64,000 bases of DNA from Flavobacterium sp. CBA20B-1 (lineage in GTDB: Bacteria > Bacteroidota > Bacteroidia > Flavobacteriales > Flavobacteriaceae). The translations under genes and the position numbers were made by a program. The notes under the pieces are model-generated. The model did no database searches. It had not been told where the DNA came from and saw nothing but the letters and a program-made list of their open reading frames with translations. The stretch spans positions 1,240,001 through 1,304,000 of the forward strand of contig NZ_CP092370.1 in the NCBI RefSeq assembly GCF_028473145.1, written 5' to 3'. Numbering within the stretch: position 1 is the first letter of the stretch; every line of letters begins with the position of its first letter. Of the stretch, positions 17,373 to 25,742 are shown piece by piece.

Positions 17373-18650
17373 ATGAAAGCACCATTAGCAGAACGCATAC
17401 GCCCCAAAAACTTAGACGAATATATTAGTCAATCGCATTTAGTGGGTTCCCAAGGTATTTTAACCCAAAGTATTAAACGCGGCATTATCCCCTCTATGAT
17501 TTTTTGGGGACCGCCGGGCACGGGCAAAACTACTTTAGCCGAGATTATTGCGCAGGAAAGCAACCGCCCTTTTTATGTGCTGAGTGCTATTAATGCAGGT
17601 GTGAAAGACGTGCGCGAGGTGATTGAAAAAGCCAAAGGAGACGGCGGTTTATTTACCCCTAAAAATCCTATTTTATTTATTGATGAAATACACCGTTTTA
17701 GCAAATCGCAGCAAGATTCCTTGTTGGCAGCTGTTGAAAAAGGCTGGGTAACACTGATTGGTGCTACAACCGAAAACCCAAGTTTTGAAGTGATTCCGGC
17801 TTTGCTTTCACGCTGCCAAGTATATACCCTGAATGCGTTTACAAAAGCAGATTTGGAAGCCTTGCTGAACCGAGCATTGTTGGTGGACGAAGTTTTAAAA
17901 ACTAAAAATATTTCGATTATAGAAAACGAAGCGCTGTTTCGGGTTTCGGGTGGCGATGGTAGAAAATTGTTGAATACTTTTGAATTGATTGTGAATGCCA
18001 TTGGTGATGAAACAGTGGAAATTACCAATGAAAAAGTAATGCAAATTGTTCAAAAAAACACGGTTTTGTATGATAAAACGGGCGAACAACATTACGATAT
18101 TATATCGGCTTTTATAAAATCGATTCGTGGAAGTGATCCCAACGGAGCGGTTTACTGGTTAGCCCGAATGATTGAAGGCGGCGAAGATTTAAAATTCATT
18201 GCCCGCCGTTTGCTTATTTCTGCTTCTGAAGATATTGGCTTGGCAAACCCCACCGCTATTATTATGGCAAACAATATTTTTCAGGCGGTATCGGTGATTG
18301 GCTACCCAGAAAGTAGGATTTTATTAAGTCAGTGTGCTATTTATTTGGCCACATCGCCCAAAAGCAACGCCAGCTATATGGCAATTGGCAAAGCACAAGC
18401 AGCAGTAAAACAAACAGGCGATTTGTCGGTTCCGATTCATTTGCGAAACGCACCTACCAAATTAATGAAAGAATTGGGATACGGCGAAGATTATAAATAC
18501 AGCCACGATTTCCCTAGCAATTTTGCTTATCAGGAATATTTACCCGATGATCTGGCAAACACCGCTTTTTATGAACCGGGTGAAAATGCACGAGAAAAAC
18601 AAACCAAAGATTTTCTACAGCAACGCTGGCAAGGTAAATACGGATACTAA
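17373..18650 (+). CDS. rarA: Replication-associated recombination protein RarA (MgsA), AAA+ ATPase
   Basis: A 425-residue AAA+ ATPase acting at stalled replication forks, related to clamp-loader subunits and eukaryotic WRNIP1. The N-terminal PLAERIRPKNLDEYISQSHL is diagnostic; Walker A is GPPGTGKTT, Walker B is ILFIDEIHRF, sensor 1 lies in LIGATTENPS and the arginine finger in SRCQVYTL. The C-terminal half holds the tetramerisation domain (DPNGAVYWLARMIEGGED and the KYSHDFP segment). Length and start match the family. With AlkB and RadC it is one of three DNA-repair genes in this part of the window. Confidence 0.95.
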   Translation: MKAPLAERIRPKNLDEYISQSHLVGSQGILTQSIKRGIIPSMIFWGPPGTGKTTLAEIIAQESNRPFYVLSAINAGVKDVREVIEKAKGDGGLFTPKNPILFIDEIHRFSKSQQDSLLAAVEKGWVTLIGATTENPSFEVIPALLSRCQVYTLNAFTKADLEALLNRALLVDEVLKTKNISIIENEALFRVSGGDGRKLLNTFELIVNAIGDETVEITNEKVMQIVQKNTVLYDKTGEQHYDIISAFIKSIRGSDPNGAVYWLARMIEGGEDLKFIARRLLISASEDIGLANPTAIIMANNIFQAVSVIGYPESRILLSQCAIYLATSPKSNASYMAIGKAQAAVKQTGDLSVPIHLRNAPTKLMKELGYGEDYKYSHDFPSNFAYQEYLPDDLANTAFYEPGENAREKQTKDFLQQRWQGKYGY

Positions 18651-18689
18651 GGATGCAATTGATTGTAGCTAAAACCTCATTTATCCTTA

Positions 18690-18735
18690 AAAATGAAATG
18701 CCTCGAAGTGAATTTCGAGGCATTCCATTTTACAT
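18690..18735. terminator. Hairpin after rarA
   Basis: AATGCCTCGAA and TTCGAGGCATT form an 11-bp stem, extended by AAATG/CATTT; convergent site with the operon ending at 18790. Confidence 0.7.
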
Positions 18736-18789
18736 TTCAAACAAAAGATGCAATAACCTTATTGCTTTTTATAGAATTTACAGTAAAAG

Positions 18790-19209
18790 CTACTGTTTTT
18801 GTTTGTTTAAAACCGAATATTCCAAAGCATTTTTAATGGCATCGGTATAAGATTTAGCATGCAATTTTAATCGGCTTTCTCCGTTTGCTGTAAAAACCGC
18901 GTTTCCTTTACAGTTCACTAAAGTGATTTCCAATTTGGTTGCAAGCATCGATTTGTCGCGCGTTACCTCGCATTTTAATAACTTACATGGATCTGCTTTC
19001 ACTTCTGCCGGCATTTCTTGATTGTCGTAAAAAACAGTATATCCCGCTTCTTCTAAACGGTATTTTAGGTAAGAGTTCACTCGGAATTCATTAAAGGTGT
19101 CTTGAAAATGATACACTTGTTTTATTTGAACATATTTTGCGTTTAAACCTTGTGCCTGCATGCCTAAACCTAAGAAGGTGAACAGCATTAAAAATAAAAA
19201 TTTCTTCAT
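18790..19209 (-). CDS. Hypothetical periplasmic protein
   Basis: A 139-residue exported protein: signal peptide MKKFLFLMLFTFLGLGMQAQ, then a small domain with two cysteines in DPCKLLKCEV and one in LVNCKG. The pattern (KLEITLVNCKGNAVFTANGES) resembles small Flavobacteriia proteins of unknown role. It is last in a six-gene operon, one base after the HAD gene, and may reach the periplasm with the DUF3299-like proteins upstream. No function can be assigned. Confidence 0.65.
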   Translation of the reverse strand: MKKFLFLMLFTFLGLGMQAQGLNAKYVQIKQVYHFQDTFNEFRVNSYLKYRLEEAGYTVFYDNQEMPAEVKADPCKLLKCEVTRDKSMLATKLEITLVNCKGNAVFTANGESRLKLHAKSYTDAIKNALEYSVLNKQKQ

Positions 19210-19210
19210 T

Positions 19211-19900
19211 TTATAAGATATCTAAAAGTTGATTTAATTGTTGTACTTCTGCTACGCCAATGGTGTTTTCTAATTTAAATTCGTTAAACCACACTGCTTG
19301 CATACCCACATTTATTGCGCCATGCACATCGGCATTTAGGTTATCGCCAATCATTAAACTTGTATTTGCTTTAGTTTTAGCTGCGGTTAAGGCGTGTTGA
19401 AAAATTCCGGGATGCGGTTTTTTTACTCCTGCTATTTCAGAATTGGTTATTGTTTGAAAATACGCTGTTAAATTGGCATTTTTTAATTTTTTTTCTTGAA
19501 CTACATCTGGACCATTGGTTATAATATGCAAACGATAATTGTTTTTCAATACATTAAGCGTTTCATAAGCGCCATCAAAAACATGGTTATGATTAGGCAG
19601 TTTACCAATAAATTCATCAGCTATGTAATATATATGATTGTCTTCAATTTTCACATTCATAGCAGCAAACGTATCTTTTAGTCTGCCGTACCGTAGAAAA
19701 TCACGCGATATTTCTTCTCTTGAAAATCGATCCCAATAGTAATCGTTAATCGGTTTAAAATGCGTCATAAAATCATCGACACCAATTAATTGCATTTCGG
19801 TAAAAATTGCCTGAAAAGTCAATGCAGAATTTTTATCGAAATCGTAAATGGTATGATCCAAATCAAAAAACAAATCGGTAATATGTTCTTTCTGTATCAT
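19211..19900 (-). CDS. HAD hydrolase, YjjG-type (noncanonical pyrimidine nucleotidase-like)
   Basis: A 229-residue phosphatase of the haloacid dehalogenase superfamily. Motif I is FFDLDHTIYDFD (nucleophile and acid/base aspartates), motif II IITNGPD, motif III the lysine in GVKKPHPGIF, and motif IV MIGDNLNADV. The layout matches YjjG nucleotidases, which clean up abnormal nucleoside monophosphates. ATG 19900 is chosen because it overlaps the preceding stop by one base (TAATG), indicating translational coupling. Its presence in the ABC transporter operon may be incidental. Confidence 0.85.
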   Translation of the reverse strand: MIQKEHITDLFFDLDHTIYDFDKNSALTFQAIFTEMQLIGVDDFMTHFKPINDYYWDRFSREEISRDFLRYGRLKDTFAAMNVKIEDNHIYYIADEFIGKLPNHNHVFDGAYETLNVLKNNYRLHIITNGPDVVQEKKLKNANLTAYFQTITNSEIAGVKKPHPGIFQHALTAAKTKANTSLMIGDNLNADVHGAINVGMQAVWFNEFKLENTIGVAEVQQLNQLLDIL

Positions 19901-20379
19901 TATTTTTGATGTGTAATAACGGCGTTTTCTATGTGGTAAATCCAATCATCGATATCGTCTGCATTGTATCTAAACGTACCTTCTAAAGTTACATAGGTAT
20001 CGGTTTTTAAGCGGGGCGTACTTCCTTTAAATTTTATACCCATAATGGTTTCTGGACCTGCGTTTCCACAGAAAAAACACTGTGCAAAAACATTTTTACT
20101 CAGCGCATACGATTTGCTATCAATGGGAACAATAAAGCCCGAAGCTTTTATTTTTTTCCCTTGCAAAGCTTTTAAAGTGCTGTTTACCATAGGATACATC
20201 ACTTCACCGTAATGTGGATTTTTTCTTTTTACAAAGTCAATCTGCCCCAACAATTTCCATGAAACCTCGGTTATATTTTGGTATTCACTTGTTGTATGTG
20301 TTGTTGATGAATGAGTGGAAAAACTCATTAAAAAAACAGCTAATCCGCTATAAATGCCTATGATGATTTTTTTTAACAT
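19900..20379 (-). CDS. DUF3299-like periplasmic protein, paralogue A
   Basis: A 159-residue exported protein with an N-terminal hydrophobic segment (GIYSGLAVFLMSFS). The core has a SGFIVPIDSKS strand, a CFFCG motif and GIKFKGSTPRLKTDTYVTLEG, which fit the DUF3299 pattern (a small OB-like domain with a conserved Cys/His pair). It is a clear paralogue of the next gene upstream (20429), sharing the last 60 residues almost throughout. The two CFFC cysteines could bind a metal or be redox-active; here the motif is CFFCG, in the paralogue CFFCS. Position behind the permease suggests a periplasmic accessory to transport. Function inferred from context only. Confidence 0.7.
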   Translation of the reverse strand: MLKKIIIGIYSGLAVFLMSFSTHSSTTHTTSEYQNITEVSWKLLGQIDFVKRKNPHYGEVMYPMVNSTLKALQGKKIKASGFIVPIDSKSYALSKNVFAQCFFCGNAGPETIMGIKFKGSTPRLKTDTYVTLEGTFRYNADDIDDWIYHIENAVITHQK

Positions 20380-20428
20380 ATTTTATTTCTTTTTTTATGA
20401 ATGATGATACAAAATTAATCAATTGTAT

Positions 20429-20893
20429 TTACTTTTTCGAGGCAATCACAGCTTCATGCACACTAAAAGTCCAATCGTCTTTATTGGTATCGTTATAGAA
20501 AAATGTTCCTTCTAAAGTTACATATGTATCGGTTTTTAATCGCGGTGTTTTGCCTTTAAATTGAATCCCCATAACCGTTTCGATACCCGCACTGGTACTA
20601 CAAAAAAAGCAGTGCGAATATACGTTTTTACTTAAAACATATGATTTGCTATCTACCGGAATAATATAGCCGCTGATTGTTATTTTCTTTCCATGAAACG
20701 ATTCTTTAATCGTGGCACCATAGTTCGCCATTACCCGCAAACTGTTGCTTATATTTCCCAACACTTGCCAGTTTAGGGCTATGGGTTGGTTTTGCATGTT
20801 GGTATTCGAAAAAGAAGTACCTTGCTGAACCGAAAAGCTCATTAAAAAAAGCGCCAATCCGCAATAAATTCCTATAATTCCTTTTTTAAGCAT
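20429..20893 (-). CDS. DUF3299-like periplasmic protein, paralogue B
   Basis: A 154-residue paralogue of the 19900 protein with the same N-terminal anchor (GIYCGLALFLMSFS) and the same ISGYIIPVDSKS ... CFFCS ... TPRLKTDTYVTLEGTF core. Its start overlaps the end of the permease gene by eight bases, so the two are translationally coupled; paralogue A follows after 49 bases. Tandem copies imply duplication in the operon and perhaps a heteromeric partner. The name rests on my recognition of the DUF3299 pattern; it needs a profile search for certainty. Confidence 0.7.
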   Translation of the reverse strand: MLKKGIIGIYCGLALFLMSFSVQQGTSFSNTNMQNQPIALNWQVLGNISNSLRVMANYGATIKESFHGKKITISGYIIPVDSKSYVLSKNVYSHCFFCSTSAGIETVMGIQFKGKTPRLKTDTYVTLEGTFFYNDTNKDDWTFSVHEAVIASKK

Positions 20894-22148
20894 TTGCCAA
20901 TGTTTTTGAAATGTTTAACGAATACGCTTTTATAGCCGGAATGATGGCTGCTATTATACCAACACCCAATGTGGCTGCAAATAACATTCCTTCTTCTGTC
21001 CACAAAAACTCTAACGGATTAAATGCCATCTTGAATTCTTCTTGCGACGAAATGGACAAGAAATACAAACCAATTCTACCAAAAACAATACCAAGAATAA
21101 ATCCTATGGTGCATAAAAAAATACTTTCTAACAAAACCAACCACAACAGTTGCAGTTTAGTGGCACCAGTAATTCGCAACAAGGCGAATTCGTATTTACG
21201 TTCTTTTAAGGTATTGTACAATGCAACAAAAATACTGATGCCCGAAATAAACATAATGCCATACGCCAAATATTTTAAGGCCGAAATACCCACACCAAAC
21301 AAAGCAAACAAACGGTTCACTTCTAAAGCCGGTGAAGCTGCCTGCATTTCGGTATTTTGAGGAATGATTCGTGGCCAGGTCATTTTAGCCATATTATTGC
21401 GCAATTTTAAAAGCACTGCGGTGATTTCTTTACCTTCATGTGGATTGACTTCTTCATGGTGATGCTCCTCGCCTTCTGCATGGTTGTGATTTGAATGATC
21501 ATGTGCTACTTCTGAATGACCTTCGTGTTCATGTTCATGATCGTGCATTCCCCAAACCGATTCGATATTTGAAAGAATTAAATTATCGGCTACTTTGCCC
21601 GATGCTGCTAATATTCCCACCACTTTATAGGCATGATGGTCATGCACTTCACCTTCTTGGGCATCGCCATGTGTTCCAAAAAAAGTATCGCCAATTTTTA
21701 AATCGATATTTGCTGCAATCGTAGCCCCGATAACCACTTCGTAATCATTCGCAAACAGTTTTCCTTCTTGCATTTGCAAACTAAAATGTTTTATATAATT
21801 ATCAGTGGTACCTACAATTTTATAGCCTAAATAATTATCACCATACGCCAACGGAACAGCGCTTTCTACCATTGGTTTGTTCATCCAAGCTTCGGCTTCG
21901 GTATAGGAAATGTTTCCCGGAGGTGCATCCATTTGATAGACCGATGACAGAATCAATTGCAACGGACTTCCTTTTGCTCCTAAAACCAAATCGATATTGT
22001 CCATTGACGAGGAAAATTTTTCTTCGAATTGTTTTTGTAAAAGGATAAGAATGGATATGATAGAAACCGAAGCAGTAAGCAAAATAATACATAAAAAAGT
22101 GTTGAGCGGTTTAAACCACGTGTTTTTCCATGCGATTTTACTGATCAT
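20886..22148 (-). CDS. ABC transporter permease, FtsX/MacB type, with histidine-rich loop
   Basis: A 420-residue inner-membrane protein with one N-terminal helix (FLCIILLTASVSIISILILL), a large periplasmic domain, and three C-terminal helices of the FtsX fold. The periplasmic domain carries an insertion at roughly residues 198-240 with 13 histidines in 38 residues (HDHEHEHEGH, HDHSNHNH, EEHHHEEV), at about 21425-21550. Such inserts bind zinc or nickel in many transport proteins. It overlaps the ATPase gene by four bases. FtsX-type exporters usually move lipoproteins or drugs; the His-rich insert and the DUF3299 partners point instead to metal handling, as in the zinc-regulated ABC systems of Vibrio (Zrg). 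That is inference. Confidence 0.82.
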   Translation of the reverse strand: MISKIAWKNTWFKPLNTFLCIILLTASVSIISILILLQKQFEEKFSSSMDNIDLVLGAKGSPLQLILSSVYQMDAPPGNISYTEAEAWMNKPMVESAVPLAYGDNYLGYKIVGTTDNYIKHFSLQMQEGKLFANDYEVVIGATIAANIDLKIGDTFFGTHGDAQEGEVHDHHAYKVVGILAASGKVADNLILSNIESVWGMHDHEHEHEGHSEVAHDHSNHNHAEGEEHHHEEVNPHEGKEITAVLLKLRNNMAKMTWPRIIPQNTEMQAASPALEVNRLFALFGVGISALKYLAYGIMFISGISIFVALYNTLKERKYEFALLRITGATKLQLLWLVLLESIFLCTIGFILGIVFGRIGLYFLSISSQEEFKMAFNPLEFLWTEEGMLFAATLGVGIIAAIIPAIKAYSLNISKTLANA

Positions 22149-22774
22149 GACAAAGTGATTTGGTGGTTAAACAAACTTTTTAAACGTTGGTCGTGGGTTA
22201 CAATAATCAATGATGATTGATAGCTTTCTGCCAAGTTACTCAACAAACGTGCTACAATTAAGGCGTTTTCGTCATCTAAACTCGATGTGGGTTCATCAGC
22301 CAAAATTACCGACGGATTGTTAATCAAAGCCCGGGCTATGTTTACCCGCTGTTGCTGACCAATACTTAACTTGCTTGGCAACTTGTGCACGTGGTCTTTC
22401 AACCCTAAATTATCTAAAATACTTAAGGCTTTTTCTTTATTTTTTTCTTTGTTTGCAATCCACGATGCCAAAACCACATTATCTAATACTGATAAAGCTT
22501 CGATAAAAAACGATTTTTGCAGAATCATACCTATCGATGCGCCCCTAAAAGCATCTAGTTGTGCGGCACTCAAACTTAAAACATCCTGATTATTTATTTG
22601 GATTGATCCTTCGGAAGGCTTTAGCAACCCACCCAACAAATGCAGTAAAGTGGTTTTACCTGTACCCGAATTTCCCGTAATTAACAAGGTTTGTCCGTTG
22701 GGACAATTGATATCAGGAAAATGAAATTTTTGTATATCCGAATAGGAAAAAATGAGATTATTAGTTGTAATCAT
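22145..22774 (-). CDS. ABC transporter ATP-binding protein
   Basis: A 209-residue ATPase: Walker A GNSGTGKTTLLHL, Q-loop region MILQKSFF, signature LSIGQQQRVNIARAL, Walker B VILADEPTSSLDD and switch His in VTHDQR. It belongs to the MacB/LolD-like group that pairs with FtsX-type permeases. It is first in the six-gene operon running to 18790 and overlaps the permease start (ATGA). At 209 residues it is slightly shorter than LolD/MacB ATPase domains but has every motif. Confidence 0.92.
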   Translation of the reverse strand: MITTNNLIFSYSDIQKFHFPDINCPNGQTLLITGNSGTGKTTLLHLLGGLLKPSEGSIQINNQDVLSLSAAQLDAFRGASIGMILQKSFFIEALSVLDNVVLASWIANKEKNKEKALSILDNLGLKDHVHKLPSKLSIGQQQRVNIARALINNPSVILADEPTSSLDDENALIVARLLSNLAESYQSSLIIVTHDQRLKSLFNHQITLS

Positions 22775-22841
22775 TTGCTTGTATCTTAAACGGTATGCAA
22801 GATAGTGATTTTTCTACGGATTTAATAATTGTTTGGGAAGG

Positions 22842-22926
22842 GTTGAATTGGTGATTTGTTGATTTGATGAATTGTTGAATTGGTGAATTGGTGAATTGTT
22901 GAGTTGATGATTTGGTTGCTGAGCTT
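22842..22926. repeat. Low-complexity GATTTG/GAATTG tandem DNA
   Basis: Degenerate TTGATGAATTG-type units run into GGTTGCTGAGCTT units that begin the 346-bp repeat. Simple-sequence expansion between the ABC operon and the repeat block. Confidence 0.6.
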
Positions 22927-23272
22927 TTGGTTGCTGAGCTTGTGGTTGCTGAGCTTGTCGAAGCATGGTGTGTAGTTTATTTTTCATAGTTATTTATGTT
23001 GTTGAATTGATGATTCGATAAATTTACGCTATTCTCTTCTTTGAAACACCAAAGAAGCAAAGTGTTTAATTGCGGTGCATTTTTAATCGGTTGAAATTCA
23101 CTTGTGAAGCTAACACATCGAAACCATCGCTGCGCTCGCCGATGCGTTTACGCTTCATGCAGTGTTTCAACGTTCGATTAAAAGTTCATACCGCTGTATT
23201 TAGGCTATTTGTGCTTTTTATTCATCATTCCACTTGTATATAGTTTTTTGAGATCCCTCGTTGCCTCGGGAT
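22927..23272. repeat. 346-bp direct repeat, copy 1
   Basis: The sequence recurs at 25682-26027 with eight substitutions and no indels (about 98% identity). It starts with GGTTGCTGAGCTTGTGG units and ends GAGATCCCTCGTTGCCTCGGGAT. Copy 1 has no gene attached: it holds an orphan ATG near 22986 with the same first codons as the T9SS gene starting in copy 2. It makes up much of the 943-base gap 22775-23717, which contains no gene. Confidence 0.9.
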
Positions 23273-23390
23273 CAAAGTGTATGTTGTAGTTGGTGTTACA
23301 TAATTTCTTTTGGTTATGGTTTATTTATTTTATATTCTTTTGTCTTGATACAAAAGAACCAAAAAATCAAGGCGCTATCTTTTTCAGTGG

Positions 23391-23523
23391 TCAAATAAAT
23401 GTTCTATTCCTAAAAGAAATAAACTCGCTTCGCTCAAACAGCATTTCTTTTTACGGAATATTCACATAATTTGACGCTCACTAAAAAGATAATGCCATTT
23501 TGTGAATAGAACTATTTATTTAT
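23391..23523. repeat. Element with inverted ends
   Basis: CAAATAAATGTTCTATTC at 23392-23409 is matched in inverse by GAATAGAACTATTTATTTAT at 23504-23523. The interior holds CTCGCTTCGCTCAAACAG and AAAGATAATGCC, the latter an inverse echo of GGCGCTATCTTT just outside the left end. It encodes nothing. It looks like a non-autonomous dispersed repeat. Confidence 0.45.
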
Positions 23524-23587
23524 TTTAGGTTTAAAGTTGTTTTTACTTGACTCTCTTCTAGGATGATAGTCTTGTCGTTAAATTTTC

Positions 23588-23633
23588 ACATCCCCCTTAA
23601 TCCCCCTTCAAAGGGGGAGTGTTGGGAGGTTAT
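23588..23633. repeat. 46-bp repeat with CCCCCTT hairpin, copy 1
   Basis: Identical to 26209-26254. It contains the palindrome CCCCCTTCAAAGGGGG and ends GTTGGGAGGTTAT. Confidence 0.9.
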
Positions 23634-23717
23634 TATAATAGTATTTACATTATACGTTATACAATTTACATTATACACTATACAACATACAACATAGAAC
23701 ATACAACTTCAAAAAAC

Positions 23718-25742
23718 CTACTTCTTAACCACTTTTACCGTAGCTACACTGCCTTGGGTGGTGGTTACTTTTATAAAATACGTTCCAGTTGTGGCACCGT
23801 GCAGGTTTATTTGATTGTTGCTGTTAAAGTTGCCTTGTTGTATTTGTTGCCCTAATACGTTATATACTTCATAGTTTTGAAGCGTTTCTTGGGTTTCTAT
23901 GTTTACTATATCATTGGTAGGGTTGGGGTACACGTTTACGTTTAGCTTATTAAACTTATCGGTGCTTACTGACGTACCGCAGGTACTTGCTCCAAGCTTT
24001 GCTACAAAAAAATCGTATTTACCAATAGCTCCTAATAAACCAACACTACCGCCGCCCGTAAACAAATTACCTTGATAGCACCCGCCTACCACATAGTTAC
24101 CGTCGTTATCTACCGCTACGGCGGTAAGCATGTGGTTGTTACCTGTACTTCCCTGAATATCGTGCATACCTATTACCGCACCGGTTTGTTTGTTAAAACG
24201 CATTAATAACGGGTCACTTTGGTGGCCTTGTGGGCGGTTAATGCTAAAGCCATCCCAAATGGTATGGCTCCCCATAGTGGCAAAAGCCACCTCGTTGTAG
24301 CGCAATGCCATACCAAAACCCCAATAAGTGCCTGTTTGGGCACCACTCCAATTATAGCCCGTAGGCGTACGTGCCCATTGAGTGACACCGTTGCTGTTTA
24401 ATTTGGCTATAAAAGGCATGTTGCCGCCGGGAAGAGAAAAAGTAAAGGTATAAGGCGTGCTAGTAGTGCTTTTGGGGTCTTTTATACTAACTACAGCCCC
24501 CCCGTCTCTATAAAGTTTACCTCCAATATATACATCCCCGTTAGCATCATCAACCACCAAATCGTAGATGCGGTTATCTTGGAGGTTGCTACTACATGCC
24601 ATTTCACGGCGCCATAGTTCGTTGCCGTTGGTAGCGTTTATGGCTAATATATAGGCATTTTCGGTAAACGCGGTGCCATCGTAGGTTAATGGAATGTCTT
24701 CATTGGCATTAACTCGTGAACGGAAACCACCTATAAGATAGCGGTTGCGGGGCTCATCGTATCTAAAAGTAAAACTTGGTTCGGCAAACATGCTCCCTTC
24801 AGCTGTAGGCAATTCTATACTACTAACATAATTGCCATTGGTATCATATTTCGCCAAATAATATTTAAAAATATAGCCCGTTACTGTTGTTGGGTCATAT
24901 TTATATTGTACAGGAACAACTACGTTATTATCTAAGTGACTACCGTTTAAAAGACCGACAATAAAATGAACGTTATCATTACTGTCAATCAAAATATCCA
25001 GCATAGATGAAGGAAAAGTAACATCAGTCGAATTAACGTCACCTTGCAATGCTTTTTTCCACTGAAATTGTCCATTACTGTTGTATTTAACTAAAAATGT
25101 GGTTTTCCAGCCTTCGCTTAAAGTGCTGGGGTTACTTGGGGGTGCAGGTAATGCTTCAGTGGGACTAAAATGTACCGGATAAGTTGCGTTTCCTAAACTT
25201 AAGTTAGCACCCACATATACATTGTTATTACTATCTAAGGCTATGTTATAAGCAGCATCAAACAGCCCCCCCCCCCCAATTGCTTGGCTCCAGCGTACTT
25301 GTCCATCGCAGGTAGTGGAGAAAATAAAAATATCGTTACCGCCCATTTGGTTGCCATAAACCGTTACCGGCTGACCGCCTAATTGCGGCGTGCCGTTTTT
25401 TATTTTAGCTACAAAGTAGTAATTATCATCGGTTCCTATTTGTATGTCAAATATCTGTTCTACCTGGTAGTACCAACCGCTTTCTCCTAAACTACCGCCA
25501 CCGTTTACGGCCCATTGCCAGTCATAGTTTTGAGCTGTTGTTGGGAGGGAGCATAGAAAATAGAGAATAGAGCATAGAAGGATTTTGAAATGAGATGCTT
25601 TATATTTTGAGACTCCTACGGAGTGACAAATCGGATGAGATGCTGCACTTCGACTGGGATCAGTGACCGTTAATTGTTGATTTGGTTGCTGAGCTTGTGG
25701 TTGCTGAGCTTGTCGAAGCATGGTGTGTAATTTATTTTTCAT
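23718..25742 (-). CDS. T9SS type A sorting-domain surface protein with a G12 coding tract
   Basis: An exported protein of up to 674 residues. It has repeated strands with the GYxxALDSNNNVYVG form (NIALDSNNNVYVGANLSL, AVDNDGNYVVGG, VVDDANGDVYIGGKL), as in SBBP-type beta-propellers, and a C-terminal T9SS type A signal (VNVYPNPTNDIVNIET ... GTYFIKV ... VKVVKK). The signal-peptide core KILLCSILYFLCSLPTTAQ begins only at residue 53; the 52 residues before it are encoded by dispersed repeat sequence, so the native start was probably lost or replaced. The G12 tract (25266-25277) encodes four glycines and makes the frame sensitive to slippage. Ligand unknown; probably an adhesin or surface binding protein. 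Confidence 0.8.
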   Translation of the reverse strand: MKNKLHTMLRQAQQPQAQQPNQQLTVTDPSRSAASHPICHSVGVSKYKASHFKILLCSILYFLCSLPTTAQNYDWQWAVNGGGSLGESGWYYQVEQIFDIQIGTDDNYYFVAKIKNGTPQLGGQPVTVYGNQMGGNDIFIFSTTCDGQVRWSQAIGGGGLFDAAYNIALDSNNNVYVGANLSLGNATYPVHFSPTEALPAPPSNPSTLSEGWKTTFLVKYNSNGQFQWKKALQGDVNSTDVTFPSSMLDILIDSNDNVHFIVGLLNGSHLDNNVVVPVQYKYDPTTVTGYIFKYYLAKYDTNGNYVSSIELPTAEGSMFAEPSFTFRYDEPRNRYLIGGFRSRVNANEDIPLTYDGTAFTENAYILAINATNGNELWRREMACSSNLQDNRIYDLVVDDANGDVYIGGKLYRDGGAVVSIKDPKSTTSTPYTFTFSLPGGNMPFIAKLNSNGVTQWARTPTGYNWSGAQTGTYWGFGMALRYNEVAFATMGSHTIWDGFSINRPQGHQSDPLLMRFNKQTGAVIGMHDIQGSTGNNHMLTAVAVDNDGNYVVGGCYQGNLFTGGGSVGLLGAIGKYDFFVAKLGASTCGTSVSTDKFNKLNVNVYPNPTNDIVNIETQETLQNYEVYNVLGQQIQQGNFNSNNQINLHGATTGTYFIKVTTTQGSVATVKVVKK
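25266..25277 (-). repeat. G12 homopolymer inside T9SS protein gene
   Basis: Twelve C on the + strand, read as four Gly codons on the coding strand (between SQAI and LFDAAYN). In frame at 12; 11 or 13 would truncate the protein near residue 160 and remove the sorting domain. Confidence 0.95.

Noticed and set aside
22842..22975. Repeated GAATTG/GATTTG and GGTTGCTGAGCTT units
   Set aside because: Low-complexity tandem DNA without spacers; part of the dispersed repeat block, not a CRISPR array.
24497..24503. Second G7 run in the T9SS protein gene
   Set aside because: Seven G can arise by chance from Gly/Asp-rich codons and the frame is consistent with the protein; only the G12 tract is reported.
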